Source of the DNA: an uncultured Porphyromonadaceae bacterium
GTDB lineage: Bacteria; Bacteroidota; Bacteroidia; Bacteroidales; Muribaculaceae
Direction: 5' to 3'
Length of the DNA: 64,000 bases
Assembly (NCBI GenBank): GCA_947175425.1
Contig: CAMWMR010000011.1
Span: forward strand, 1 to 64,000
Positions within the stretch are counted from its first letter, which is position 1. Every line of letters begins with the position of its first letter. The position numbers were made by a program, and so were the translations under genes. The notes beneath the pieces are model-generated. The model saw only the letters and a list, made by a program, of their open reading frames with translations. It ran no database searches and was not told where the DNA came from. Below, one piece after another: positions 41,760 through 53,226 of this stretch.

Positions 41760-43778
41760 TTACCAAATTATTACGCGTTCCTCTTCGGGGCGGAACATGG
41801 GGTCGCCTTCCTGAATTTCGAAAGCTTCGAAGAAGGGCTCGATGTTGCGGAGGGTTGCGTTAACGCGCCAGCGACCGAGGGAGTGGGGGTCGTTCTGGGT
41901 GCGGGAAAGAATTTCTGCGTCGCGGATGTTGGCAGCCCACACGTTAGCGTAACCGAGGTAGAAACGCTGGTCGGGAGTCATGCCGTCGATAACGGGACCT
42001 TCCTTGCCGTTGAGCGAGTTGAGGTATGCTGTGCGAGAAACACGGAGACCGCCCTGGTCGGCAATGTTTTCACCGAGAGTGAGATGTCCGTTGGCGAAAG
42101 TGCCGGGAAGAACTTCAATAGCGTCGAACTGTGCGGCGAGTTTTTCGGCAAGAGCGTTGAAAGCTTCGGCGTCCTCATCGGTCCACCAGTTGGAGAAGTT
42201 TCCGTCCTTGTCGAACTGACGTCCCTGGTCATCGAAACCGTGAGTCATTTCGTGGCCGATAACAACACCGATAGCACCGTAGTTTACAGCATCGTCGGCT
42301 TCGGGATCGAAGAAAGGAGCCTGGAGAATGCCGGCGGGGAAGCAAATTTCGTTGGTGGTGGGGTTGTAGTAAGCGTTCACGGTCTGAGGACTCATGTGCC
42401 AGCGGGCGCGGTCAACAGGTTTGCCGTAATCGGAATTGTTATAATCCTGATTGAAGTTTATGGCTTTCTGCACGTTGGTCCAGTAGGGGAGTTCGGGGTC
42501 GATGTCGAGCTTGGAATAGTCGCGCCATGTGTCGGGATAACCGATTTTTACAGTGAAGGCGGCGAGTTTTTCCTTAGCACGTGCTTTTGTGGTGTCGCTC
42601 ATCCATGTGAGGTTGTCGATGTGCTGTCCGAGAGCTTCCTGAAGGTTGCCTACGAGCGCAAGCATTTTTTCTTTGGAAGAAGCGGGGAAATATTTTTCGA
42701 CATAGAGTTCGCCGAGAGCTTCGCCGAGGAATCCGTTGGGGATTGAGAGCGCTCTTTTCCAGCGGGGCTGCTGTTCTTCCACGCCCGACATAACCTGCTG
42801 AAGAGCAAAGTTGGCGTTGATGAAGTCGTCGCTGAGGAAGGGTGCGGCGTTGGAAACATAGGATGCGGTGAGGTAGTCGCGCAGAGCTTGTTCGTTTGTA
42901 TTGGAAAGTGTTTTGGCAACGAAACCGTAGTAGTCGGGTTGTCCAACTATTACAGTGTCAACGTCGAGACCCTGGTTTGCGAAGTAACGTTTGAGGTCGA
43001 TTTGGGGATATTTGGCCACAAGGTCGGCAACGGCAGTGGGGTTGTACTGAGCTTCGATGTTGCGGAGCTGTGTACGGGTCATCTGCTTCTGAGCTAGCGC
43101 TGTTTCAATGTCCATCACGTTTTTGGTGAGGCGTGCGGCAGCAGCGTCATCGTATCCGATGAGTTTTGCAAGTGTGGTGAGGTAGGTTTTGTAGGCTTCG
43201 CGAATTTTAGCGGCGTTTTCGGTGTTGTCGGTGTAATAGTCGCGGTCGCCGAGTCCGAGTCCGCTCTGGCTCCAGTACATTGTGTTCATGTCGGCGTTTG
43301 CGAGGTCGGCTTCGACACCGGTGCCGAAGAATACGTCCACACCGGGAATAGAGGTCATGATGTCGACGAGGCTGTCGCGTGTAGCGCCGGCAATTCGTGC
43401 GAGGTCGGCCTGCAGGGGAGCTGCGCCCTCGTTGTTAAGGCGAAGGCTGTCCATGCCGAGGTTGAAAAGGTCGGCCACTTTCTGAGCGTTAGTGCCTTTT
43501 TCGTGTTCGGTGGCAGCAAGTGTATCAACGAGTTCGCGCACCTGTTCGCGAGTTGTTTCACCAAGAACGTCGAAAGTGCCGAAACGGCTGTACTCGGGTT
43601 TGAGGGGGTTGGCTTTCATCCAGCCACCGCATGCGTATTCGTAGAAATCGTCTTTGGGCGATACCGAAGTGTCGAGATTGGCAGTGTCGATACCTTTGCC
43701 GTTTTCTTTTGAGCTGCATGCAGCCAGGCTTGCCGCAATGGCAATAGTGCCGGCGAGGAAAATTCTGCTTGTTTTCAT
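41760..43778 (-). CDS. pepO: M13 family zinc metallopeptidase (PepO-like), lipoprotein
   Basis: Neprilysin-family endopeptidase acting on short peptides in the envelope. A signal peptide ends in a lipobox (SLAACSS, about Cys21). The zinc motif HExxH appears as GHEMTHGFDDQG (about residue 512), and the third ligand with the catalytic Asp as ENIADQGGL (about 572). NAYYNPTTNEICFPAGILQ is the conserved upstream substrate-binding segment. At 672 aa it has full family length. It is the last gene of the typA-led run, 8 bases after the ABC-F gene. Confidence 0.92.
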   Translation of the reverse strand: MKTSRIFLAGTIAIAASLAACSSKENGKGIDTANLDTSVSPKDDFYEYACGGWMKANPLKPEYSRFGTFDVLGETTREQVRELVDTLAATEHEKGTNAQKVADLFNLGMDSLRLNNEGAAPLQADLARIAGATRDSLVDIMTSIPGVDVFFGTGVEADLANADMNTMYWSQSGLGLGDRDYYTDNTENAAKIREAYKTYLTTLAKLIGYDDAAAARLTKNVMDIETALAQKQMTRTQLRNIEAQYNPTAVADLVAKYPQIDLKRYFANQGLDVDTVIVGQPDYYGFVAKTLSNTNEQALRDYLTASYVSNAAPFLSDDFINANFALQQVMSGVEEQQPRWKRALSIPNGFLGEALGELYVEKYFPASSKEKMLALVGNLQEALGQHIDNLTWMSDTTKARAKEKLAAFTVKIGYPDTWRDYSKLDIDPELPYWTNVQKAINFNQDYNNSDYGKPVDRARWHMSPQTVNAYYNPTTNEICFPAGILQAPFFDPEADDAVNYGAIGVVIGHEMTHGFDDQGRQFDKDGNFSNWWTDEDAEAFNALAEKLAAQFDAIEVLPGTFANGHLTLGENIADQGGLRVSRTAYLNSLNGKEGPVIDGMTPDQRFYLGYANVWAANIRDAEILSRTQNDPHSLGRWRVNATLRNIEPFFEAFEIQEGDPMFRPEEERVIIW

Positions 43779-43786
43779 TAGCTTTT

Positions 43787-45745
43787 TTATTTGGAGTATT
43801 TTTCTTTGAGTTCGTCAAGTTCGAGCTGGGCGAGTTCCCACATGCTCATGGCGTTTTCCAGTTCTTTAGTGGCGTTCACGTGGTCGGTGAAAATGTCGGG
43901 ATCGACGTTCCCTGCGGCGATTTTCGATTCAATGGAAGCGAGGTCGTTTTCTTTTTCGGCCACGTTGTTCTCGGCATCTTCCACTTTCTTGGCAGCTCTC
44001 TTTAGAGCTTTGTCGCGTTCGCGTTGCTCGGCATAGGAGAGTTTGCGGTCGGGCTCGGTTTGCAGTGGAGCGTCCTTCTTTTGTTGTGTTGCACCGGTTT
44101 TCTGTTGCGCGGGTGCGGCTTCCAGCTCGCGCAGCGATGCCATGCGTTTCTTTTCCAGGAATTCGTAAATGCCGCCCAAGCATTCTTTAACGGCACCTCC
44201 ACCGAATTCGTAAACTTTTTCAACAAGGCCGTCGAGAAATTCACGGTCGTGGCTCACTACAATCACAGTGCCGTCGAAGTCGCGGATAGCCTGCTTGAGG
44301 ATATCCTTCGTTTTCATGTCGAGGTGATTGGTGGGCTCGTCGAGGATAAGCAGGTTTACGGGTTCGAGCAGAAGCCGAATCATTGCAAGACGCGTTTTTT
44401 CACCGCCGGAGAGTACTTTTACTTTTTTGTCGGAAGCCTCTCCGCCGAACATGAATGCTCCGAGGATGTCGCGGATTTTTGTTCGTATGTCGCCCACGGC
44501 TACGTGGTCAATTGTATCGAACACGGTTAGTTCGCCGTCGAGGAGCTGTGCCTGGTTCTGGGCGAAATATCCGATTTTCACGTTGTGTCCCAGCCGCAGG
44601 TCGCCGGTGAAAGGAATTTCACCCATTATACATTTTACGAGCGTGGATTTACCTTCGCCGTTTTTGCCAACAAAGGCCACTTTTTCGCCTCGTCTGAGAG
44701 TAAATGTCGCGTGGTCGAAAACCTGATGATTGCCATAGGCCTTGCCTACGTCCTCAAGGATAAGAGGAAAATCGCCCGAGCGGGGAGCCGGGGGGAAACG
44801 GAGGCTGAGGTGCGAGTTGTCGACTTCGTCGACTTCGATACGTTCAATTTTGGCGAGCTGTTTTATTCGGCTTTGTACTTGCACCGATTTAGTGGCTTTG
44901 TAGCGGAAGCGTTCAATAAATTCCTCGGTGTCGGCAATCTGCTTCTGCTGATTGCGGTATGCCCGCATCTGCTGCTCTATACGTTCGGCTCTGAGTGCAA
45001 CGAATTTCGAGTAGTTTACGGAGTAGTCGTAAATTTTTCCCAACGAAATTTCTATTGTTCGGTTGGTAACGTTGTCGATGAAAGCGCGGTCGTGGCTAAC
45101 GAGCATTACGGCCTTGGCTTTTGTTGCCAAAAAATTCTCGAGCCACTGAATGGATTCTATATCCAAATGGTTGGTAGGTTCGTCGAGCAACAGCACGTCG
45201 GGGCGTTGAAGCAGAAGTTTTGCCAGCTCGATACGCATTCGCCAGCCGCCGCTGAATTCGCTTGTGGAACGAGAGAAATCGGAGCGCACGAAACCGAGAC
45301 CGAGCAAGGTTTTCTCCATTTCGGCCTCGCAGTTCTCGCCGGATGCAAGTGCGAGCTGCTCGGTGAGTGTTGTAACCTTGTCGATGAGGGCGTGGTATTC
45401 GGCAGAGTCGTAATCGGTCCGTTCGGCAAGTTCGGCGCTGTAGCGGTCGAGCGTATGTTGCATTTCGCTGATGTGGGCGAATACTTTTCGCACTTCTTCG
45501 GCAACGGTAAGGGTATCGGTCAGCACCATTTGCTGCGGTAGATAGCCGATAGTAATGTCGGGCGGCGCGGCAACGCTTCCGGAGGAGGGAGCCTGGAGCC
45601 CGGCAATTATTTTGAGCATAGTACTTTTCCCGGCACCGTTTTTACCCACAAGAGCAATTTTGTCCTTTGGGTTTATAACGTAGTTTATGTTGTCGAAAAG
45701 TACTTGCGAGGAGAACTCGACGGAAAGATTGTTGACAGAAATCAT
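43787..45745 (-). CDS. ABC-F family ATPase
   Basis: Soluble protein with two ABC domains and no membrane segment. These factors act on ribosomes (translation rescue or antibiotic protection). Walker A motifs are GKNGAGKST (about 34-42) and GKNGEGKST (about 355-363), each with a signature (FSGGWRMR, LSGGEKTRL) and a Walker B (LLLDEPTNHLD, LILDEPTNHLD). A linker rich in basic and Gln residues lies near 245-300, and a charged coiled-coil tail spans about 540-650. The subfamily resembles Uup/YdiF. It lies 16 bases after cdaA. Confidence 0.9.
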   Translation of the reverse strand: MISVNNLSVEFSSQVLFDNINYVINPKDKIALVGKNGAGKSTMLKIIAGLQAPSSGSVAAPPDITIGYLPQQMVLTDTLTVAEEVRKVFAHISEMQHTLDRYSAELAERTDYDSAEYHALIDKVTTLTEQLALASGENCEAEMEKTLLGLGFVRSDFSRSTSEFSGGWRMRIELAKLLLQRPDVLLLDEPTNHLDIESIQWLENFLATKAKAVMLVSHDRAFIDNVTNRTIEISLGKIYDYSVNYSKFVALRAERIEQQMRAYRNQQKQIADTEEFIERFRYKATKSVQVQSRIKQLAKIERIEVDEVDNSHLSLRFPPAPRSGDFPLILEDVGKAYGNHQVFDHATFTLRRGEKVAFVGKNGEGKSTLVKCIMGEIPFTGDLRLGHNVKIGYFAQNQAQLLDGELTVFDTIDHVAVGDIRTKIRDILGAFMFGGEASDKKVKVLSGGEKTRLAMIRLLLEPVNLLILDEPTNHLDMKTKDILKQAIRDFDGTVIVVSHDREFLDGLVEKVYEFGGGAVKECLGGIYEFLEKKRMASLRELEAAPAQQKTGATQQKKDAPLQTEPDRKLSYAEQRERDKALKRAAKKVEDAENNVAEKENDLASIESKIAAGNVDPDIFTDHVNATKELENAMSMWELAQLELDELKEKYSK

Positions 45746-45761
45746 GAGTGCGTTACAATAG

Positions 45762-46544
45762 CTATTTAGCTGCCGTAATGGCTATGGCGTTGAGCCTGTG
45801 TTCAAGTTCGGTAGTGCTGAGGCGAGTTGAAAGTTTGCCGCGGTGAGCGATTGAAATGTTGCCGGTTTCTTCGGAAACCACAATTGCAACTGCATCGGTG
45901 GCCTGCGCAATGCCAAGGGCGGAGCGATGACGCAGCCCGAGCGAACGGGGAACATCGCTGTCGTGGCTTACGGGAAGAATGCATCCTGCAGCCTCAAGCC
46001 TGTTGCCGGCAATAATGAGGGCGCCGTCGTGCAAGGGTGAGTTCTTGAAGAATATGTTTTCGATGAGGCGCGTGTTAATGTTTGCGTCTATAATGTCGCC
46101 TGTTCTGGCATAGTGCTCCAACGGAATGGATTGCTCAATTACTATCAAAGCCCCGGTTTTGCTTTTGGACATGCTCATGCAGGCATAAACCACAGGCATA
46201 ACCCACGAGAGGGCATCGGTTTCCATGTTGTCTTTTCCATGGTGAAAAAGTTTGCGCAGGAATTGCCAGCGACGGTTGGAACCTAATTCCACAAGAAAGC
46301 GCTTTATCGGTTCCTGGAAAAGAATGACGAGGATTATAAGCCCTATCGCCATGAAACGGTCCAGAATGGTACCGATGAGCCGCATGTTGAAGATTTCGGA
46401 TGCAAGCGCCCAAACGACAATAAAGGACAGCACACCGTAGAAAATGTTTATTGTTCCCGATTCTTTCATCATGCGGTAGATGTAGAACAGGAGCAACGCG
46501 AACAGGAGAATGTCGATAATGTCTTTTATTCCGAAGTCGAACAT
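45762..46544 (-). CDS. cdaA: Diadenylate cyclase (c-di-AMP synthase)
   Basis: Makes the second messenger c-di-AMP from two ATP. Three N-terminal membrane helices (about residues 8-80) are followed by a DAC domain with the DGA motif (SPLHDGALIIAG, about 170-181) and the RHR motif (GLRHRSALGIAQ, about 200-211). Its start overlaps folP by 19 bases. No CdaR-like regulator is encoded here. c-di-AMP controls potassium and turgor homeostasis in other bacteria; targets in this organism are unknown. Confidence 0.93.
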   Translation of the reverse strand: MFDFGIKDIIDILLFALLLFYIYRMMKESGTINIFYGVLSFIVVWALASEIFNMRLIGTILDRFMAIGLIILVILFQEPIKRFLVELGSNRRWQFLRKLFHHGKDNMETDALSWVMPVVYACMSMSKSKTGALIVIEQSIPLEHYARTGDIIDANINTRLIENIFFKNSPLHDGALIIAGNRLEAAGCILPVSHDSDVPRSLGLRHRSALGIAQATDAVAIVVSEETGNISIAHRGKLSTRLSTTELEHRLNAIAITAAK

Positions 46545-47395
46545 GGAGTCGCGTTTTTAAGGGCTTGTATAATGCGAATGCTTTGGGCTGCTTCAAGAGG
46601 GTCGTGTACGCGCAGAATGGCCGCCCCTCGCTCCACGGCAAGAGCGCCGAGGACGGCAGTGGGGGTAAGAGCGTCGTCGGCGTTTATTCCGAGCAGGCGC
46701 GTTAACATGGATTTGCGCGAAACACCAACAAGAACGGGCTTGCCGAGAATATCGTTGAACAGATTCAATCCGGCCATAAGCGCGTAATTCTGCTCAAGTG
46801 TCTTGGCGAATCCGAAGCCGGGGTCGACAATTATGTCGGCTACGCCGGCTTCCTCCAGCCTGTAGATTTTTCGGCTGAGTTCGCCGATTACATCGGTTAC
46901 AACGTTATTGTACTGCGTGAGCTGCTGCATGGTTGCGGGGGTACCGCGCATGTGCATGAGTATATAAGGTACGCGCAGGCGTGCGACGGTTTCGAACATA
47001 CGGCAGTCCAAGTCGCCGCCGGAGATGTCGTTGATTATGTCGGCGCCGGCGTCAATGGCCGCTTCGGCAACGGAGGCCCGGAATGTGTCAACCGATATCG
47101 GGACGTCCGTTCCCACAGCCTTGCGGACGATTCGAACGGCCTTGCACAATTGCTCGCGCTCCACGGCTTCGGGAACATCGGCTGCTCCGGGCCGAGACGA
47201 GTATGCGCCGATGTCGAGCATGTCGGCGCCGTTCTCAATCATTGATATCGCGCGGGAGGCAATATCGGCTCCTTCCACGCGGGATGCTGCGTAGAAGGAG
47301 TCGGTGGTAGCGTTGATGATACCCATCACGGCCGTGCAGTCGTATTCGACAATACGACCGTTCAACGACAGGCTGAAGGGTTTCATCGTTTTCAT
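46526..47395 (-). CDS. folP: Dihydropteroate synthase
   Basis: Condenses pABA with dihydropterin pyrophosphate in folate synthesis; the sulfonamide target. Motifs include MGIINATTDSFYAASR (about 23-38), IPISVDTFRASVAEAA-like segment, GADIINDISGG, VDPGFGFAKT and GVSRKSMLTRLLG. Normal length (289 aa). It starts 1 base after typA ends and overlaps cdaA by 19 bases, so translation of the two is probably coupled. Confidence 0.95.
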   Translation of the reverse strand: MKTMKPFSLSLNGRIVEYDCTAVMGIINATTDSFYAASRVEGADIASRAISMIENGADMLDIGAYSSRPGAADVPEAVEREQLCKAVRIVRKAVGTDVPISVDTFRASVAEAAIDAGADIINDISGGDLDCRMFETVARLRVPYILMHMRGTPATMQQLTQYNNVVTDVIGELSRKIYRLEEAGVADIIVDPGFGFAKTLEQNYALMAGLNLFNDILGKPVLVGVSRKSMLTRLLGINADDALTPTAVLGALAVERGAAILRVHDPLEAAQSIRIIQALKNATPCSTSE

Positions 47396-47396
47396 A

Positions 47397-49193
<1,797 letters not shown>

Positions 49194-49225
49194 ACTCTAT
49201 TGGAGATTAGGCTTGTTTTAAGCTG

Positions 49226-49233
49226 CAAAGTTA
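49226..49233 (-). promoter_or_regulatory. -7 promoter element of the typA operon
   Basis: TAACTTTG on the minus strand, 32 bases before the typA ATG. Confidence 0.55.
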
Positions 49234-49265
49234 GCGAAAAAATAGCAAAAAAGCTTGTTTGGCCG

Positions 49266-49904
49266 TTAAAAATTGGCGAGCAGAGTGTCGAGCGACAGTT
49301 TTTTAAAGCTGTCGATAACCACATGAGCTTTGTCGGCGAGCGAGTGTCGCGGATTTGTTGTTGCCAGAGCCACAACGTGTGCGCCTGCATCACGACCGGC
49401 CGATAAACCTGCGAAGGAATCTTCGAAAACGATGCATTCCTCCGGTGCCGCTCCGAGTTTTTCGGCGGCCTTAAGATAGCATTCGGGATGCGGTTTGGAT
49501 TTGGTTACGTCGGCATCGGTGACAACCACTTTGAACATGGCGGCAAATTCGGGCCTGGCGTTGAACAACTGCTTCATTTTAGCTTCGTTGCTGCTTGTTA
49601 CTATAGCCGCAGGGATGTTGTTCTTTTTGAGTTCGGCAAGAAAATCCATAACACCGTCGAAAAGCGGATATTCCATTCGCTTTTCACTCTCCTTTAGCAT
49701 ATTGCATATTTTTTCCTGAGTCTCTTTTTCGGGAAAATATGCAGAAAGGATACCATGCAGAGTGGAGCCTTTTATTTTTATTGCGAAATTCTCGATTCCT
49801 GTGGGGAAATGTGATTCTATTTCGCTCCATATCCGGGTGTAGGCCGGTTCGGTGTCGATTAGCACGCCGTCGAGGTCGAAAAGCGCAGCAGCAGGTTTTT
49901 TCAT
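49266..49904 (-). CDS. HAD-superfamily hydrolase (beta-phosphoglucomutase-like)
   Basis: 212 aa, cytoplasmic. HAD motif I is FDLDGVLIDTE (about 9-19), motif II VTSSNEAKM, and motif IV VFEDSFAGLSAGRDAG. A helical cap domain lies between motifs I and II, as in phosphoglucomutase or sugar-phosphate phosphatases. The exact substrate cannot be told. Its start overlaps the yigZ-like gene by 4 bases, at the end of the cyd cluster. Confidence 0.88.
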   Translation of the reverse strand: MKKPAAALFDLDGVLIDTEPAYTRIWSEIESHFPTGIENFAIKIKGSTLHGILSAYFPEKETQEKICNMLKESEKRMEYPLFDGVMDFLAELKKNNIPAAIVTSSNEAKMKQLFNARPEFAAMFKVVVTDADVTKSKPHPECYLKAAEKLGAAPEECIVFEDSFAGLSAGRDAGAHVVALATTNPRHSLADKAHVVIDSFKKLSLDTLLANF

Positions 49905-50497
49905 GTTGTAATGGAAACGCCGTCAATATCCTCAAGCCGTTTGCGCAGAGCTTCCAGCTCATCGCAGGGTGCGCTGAGGGTCATTGAGCAAGTATTGTTG
50001 AATGATTGGGATACTATGTCGGCTATGCCGCTTTTTGCAAGCTTCATAACCTGATTCATTGCTAAATAGGGAAAAACAAAGTCGATAGTGCCGCATTGTC
50101 TGCGCTCCACAATCTCGGCATTTTCAATGGCGAGACGGGCAGCCTCGCGATATGCGGCGATGAGCCCCGATGTACCAAGCTTTATGCCTCCGAAGTAGCG
50201 GACGACGACAATGAGAATGTCGGTGAGATTGAACGAGTTGATTTGTCCCAAAATGGGCTTGCCTGCTGTTCCGGAAGGTTCTCCGTTATCGGAACTGAGG
50301 AATTCGTTGCGTTCCACACCAAGCATATATGCCCAGCAGACATGCCGTGCATCGTAGAATTTTTTTTGATATGCGGCAATATTAGCCTTTGCCTCGTCGG
50401 CAGATTTTACCGGCAAGGCAAAGGCATGGAATTTGCTCATTTTTTCGCGGAGGTAACCCTCGGCGGGAGCTGTTATAGTGCGGAACGAATCGGCCAT
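49901..50497 (-). CDS. YigZ/IMPACT family protein
   Basis: 198 aa. The family signature is clear: DNGEPSGTAGKPILGQI followed by VVRYFGGIKLGTSGLIAAYREA. Eukaryotic IMPACT regulates Gcn2; the bacterial role is poorly known but may relate to ribosome or protein turnover. Its ATG overlaps the cydB stop by 1 base (TAATG) and its own stop overlaps the HAD gene by 4 bases. Confidence 0.9.
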   Translation of the reverse strand: MADSFRTITAPAEGYLREKMSKFHAFALPVKSADEAKANIAAYQKKFYDARHVCWAYMLGVERNEFLSSDNGEPSGTAGKPILGQINSFNLTDILIVVVRYFGGIKLGTSGLIAAYREAARLAIENAEIVERRQCGTIDFVFPYLAMNQVMKLAKSGIADIVSQSFNNTCSMTLSAPCDELEALRKRLEDIDGVSITT

Positions 50498-51636
50498 TAA
50501 TATTTGTGATGTTCACTTTCCAGCTCTTTTTCGGTGAGCTGAACAGCATTCATTTTGGACCAAACATATACTATGTAGGCCAAGACAAAGGGCACAAGTA
50601 TGGAAACAATGCTCATTGTTTTGAGAGTAAACAACGAGGAAGAGCTGTTAGCGAGAGTAAGCGATGAGGCGGGGTCGAGAGTAGAGGGTAGGTAAGCAGT
50701 GCCTGCGTATCCTGCAATGCAGAACAGTACTATCACCACTGCCGACGCACCTGTTCCGCTGAACCATATTCCGGCGCGTGATTTGGTGAAAGCACCTGTG
50801 AATATGCCGTAGAGGGCAGCCACAACGCCTGCAAGAAGCAGAACGGCAAGCCACCACATATTCAGCAGGTTGTGAAGGTAAATATAATCCTCGGCCACGA
50901 TATTGCCCTGAGCATCGGCGCGATAGCCGCCCGAGAGCAGCAGAACAACAAGGAAAGCAACGAAAAGAACGGCAAAAATGAGACCGTTTACAAGCACTTT
51001 TTTACGCATGCGTGCTATAAAAGCATCCTCATCGCCGATATTGTTAATAAAATAGAGTGCCGCCATTGTTCGGGCAAGGAAGAAAACGGCGAAGCCGAGA
51101 AGCAGATTTTTCCAGCAAAGCATGGCTTCCAGGCCGTGCGACGAAGCCCACTGCGAAATAACGGGATTGCCCGGCTCAAGAATGTTGGCCTTCTGCACGG
51201 TGAACGCTCCTCCGAAGAAGAACATTCCAACAGCCACTCCAAGCATTACGCAACCGAACAAGCCGTTGAACATGAGGAATGAATCGTAGGTGCGGGTTCC
51301 GTAAACATTTCCTTTTTTACGACGGAACTCATAGCTTACGGCCTGCAGAACAAAGCTGAACAGGATGAGCATCCACAACCAGTAAGCACCCCCAAAACTT
51401 GTGCTGTAGAACAGCGGGAAAGAGGCGAAGAAAGCTCCGCCGAAAACAACGAGTGTGGTAAACGTAAATTCCCATTTGCGGCCAAGCGAGTTTACCATGA
51501 GCTGACGTTCGCTGTCGCTTGCCTTGCAGTAGAGCATCGACTGTCCGCCCTGTACAAAGAGCAGAAAAACGAGAGCTGCGCCTAAAACAGCAATAAGCAG
51601 CCACCAATAGGCTTGTAGTAATTCGAGAGTTTCCAT
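50497..51636 (-). CDS. cydB: Cytochrome bd ubiquinol oxidase subunit II
   Basis: Membrane subunit of the bd-type oxygen reductase with about eight or nine hydrophobic helices. Family patterns include LQAYWWLLIAVLGAALVFLLF-type N-terminus, YCKASDSERQLMVNSLGRKWEF, YWLWMLILFSFVLQAVSYEFR and TLKTMSIVSILVPFVLAYIVYVW. Normal length for a Bacteroidota CydB (379 aa). It starts 3 bases after cydA ends. The complex gives strict anaerobes high-affinity oxygen removal and nanaerobic respiration. Confidence 0.94.
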   Translation of the reverse strand: METLELLQAYWWLLIAVLGAALVFLLFVQGGQSMLYCKASDSERQLMVNSLGRKWEFTFTTLVVFGGAFFASFPLFYSTSFGGAYWLWMLILFSFVLQAVSYEFRRKKGNVYGTRTYDSFLMFNGLFGCVMLGVAVGMFFFGGAFTVQKANILEPGNPVISQWASSHGLEAMLCWKNLLLGFAVFFLARTMAALYFINNIGDEDAFIARMRKKVLVNGLIFAVLFVAFLVVLLLSGGYRADAQGNIVAEDYIYLHNLLNMWWLAVLLLAGVVAALYGIFTGAFTKSRAGIWFSGTGASAVVIVLFCIAGYAGTAYLPSTLDPASSLTLANSSSSLFTLKTMSIVSILVPFVLAYIVYVWSKMNAVQLTEKELESEHHKY

Positions 51637-51639
51637 AGA

Positions 51640-53202
51640 TCAGCGGGTTTTTTCAATATCGGTTTTAGACGCGTTGGAAATATATCGCAGCATAATGCTT
51701 ACTTCGGCAATGAGCAGCGCGGTGAATATTACGGCGAAGAGCCAGAAAGTGAACTGTACCGAATCGGATTGAATGCTGCTTATTGCGGCATTGGTGGGCA
51801 TGAGGTCCTGAATCACCCAAGGCTGACGTCCGACTTCGGCTACAATCCATCCTGCCTGGCTGCATATCCATACCAGAACAATGGAGAAAATGCCAATGAT
51901 GTGCAGCCATGATTTTTCGAGAACGTTTGTTTTGCAATAGCTTGCAAAGAGCATGAGCAGCAGCACGGCAAAAAGGAGTCCGCCCACGGCAACCATTATG
52001 TGGAAGGCATAGAAAGTTGTCGCTACCGGGGGCACGGCGTCTTCGGGTTTTTCAAGATAGCCGTAACCGAAGTAGGGGAAGTTCTCTTTTATTTCCTTTT
52101 CGGCGGCAATAATTGCGTTGGAGTCGTTTGCTTCGAGTGCTTTTGAATAATCGGCAAGAGCTGTACGAGCTTTGCGACCGAGCGCCATTTTGTCGGCATA
52201 GCTGAGTCCGTATACGGTGTCGCCCTCGGCAGTAATGGAGCGTCCGGCGATGAGGTCGTTTATACCGGGAACAAAATGTTCGCCGTCGGCATAAATGAGA
52301 TACGACAGTCCTTTTGGAATGTCGATGCTGAACAGCATAGGGTCGTCGGGAGTCTGCTCGGGATTGCTTTTGAGAACGGCAACACCTATGAGGTCGGCGC
52401 CTACGCTGCCTTGGTAAAGACCTTCCATTGCAGCGAGTTTCATGGGTTGTACGCGGGAAACCTCAACAGCCGAGCCGTGGCCTGTGAAAAGAGTGAGAAG
52501 CATACCTGCAAGACCAACCCACGCACCTATTTTAAGCGAGCTTTTTGCGGCCGAAATATTGCGTTTGCGCCACAGCAGCCAGCTGCTTACGCCGATAACG
52601 AAAATTCCGGCGAGAGTCCACCCGCTGAAAACGGCATGGAAAAACTTGTTTATAGCAACCGGGCTGAGTGCCACGGCAAAAAAGTCGGTCATTACATTGC
52701 GCATCTGGGCCGGGTCGAATTCCATTCCCACAGGGTACTGCATCCATGCGTTTGCCACAAGAATCCAAAGAGCCGACAGGGAAACGCCAAGAGCTGTGAG
52801 CCATGTGGATGCAAGGTGAAAACCTTTGCTCACTTTGTTCCAGCCAAAGAACATAACGGCCACAAATGTAGCCTCCATAAAGAAAGCCACGATGCCTTCA
52901 ATGGCAAGCGGCGCGCCGAAAATGTCGCCGACAAACCAGCTGTAGTTGGACCAGTTGGTACCGAATTCAAATTCGAGAATGAGACCCGTGGCAACCCCGC
53001 AGGCGAAGTTTATGCCGAAAAGCGACATCCAGAATTTTGTGAGTCCTTTCCAACGTTCATTACCGGTGCGGTAGTAAATTGTTTCCATAATTGCCACAAT
53101 TACGGAAAGTCCCAGAGTGAGTGGTACAAACAGCCAATGATACATGGCTGTGAGCGCGAATTGCGCCCTCGACCAATCGACCACTTCAATCAGTTCGTTC
53201 AT
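51640..53202 (-). CDS. cydA: Cytochrome bd ubiquinol oxidase subunit I
   Basis: Haem-bearing subunit. Residues about 1-60 include RAQFALTAMYHWLFVPLTLGLS with the haem ligand His. GRQPWVIQ (in AEVGRQPWVIQDLM) is the conserved quinol-site/haem b motif. The extended Q-loop of about 150 residues (around 265-395, with FPYFGYGYLEKP) makes it a long-loop type. 520 aa. It lies 24 bases after the DUF4492 gene and 3 before cydB. Confidence 0.95.
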   Translation of the reverse strand: MNELIEVVDWSRAQFALTAMYHWLFVPLTLGLSVIVAIMETIYYRTGNERWKGLTKFWMSLFGINFACGVATGLILEFEFGTNWSNYSWFVGDIFGAPLAIEGIVAFFMEATFVAVMFFGWNKVSKGFHLASTWLTALGVSLSALWILVANAWMQYPVGMEFDPAQMRNVMTDFFAVALSPVAINKFFHAVFSGWTLAGIFVIGVSSWLLWRKRNISAAKSSLKIGAWVGLAGMLLTLFTGHGSAVEVSRVQPMKLAAMEGLYQGSVGADLIGVAVLKSNPEQTPDDPMLFSIDIPKGLSYLIYADGEHFVPGINDLIAGRSITAEGDTVYGLSYADKMALGRKARTALADYSKALEANDSNAIIAAEKEIKENFPYFGYGYLEKPEDAVPPVATTFYAFHIMVAVGGLLFAVLLLMLFASYCKTNVLEKSWLHIIGIFSIVLVWICSQAGWIVAEVGRQPWVIQDLMPTNAAISSIQSDSVQFTFWLFAVIFTALLIAEVSIMLRYISNASKTDIEKTR

Positions 53203-53226
53203 AGTTTCAAGGTTTAAGGAGATTAT

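Noticed and set aside
44585-45541. 318-aa plus-strand ORF
   Set aside because: Antisense to the ABC-F gene and without motifs.
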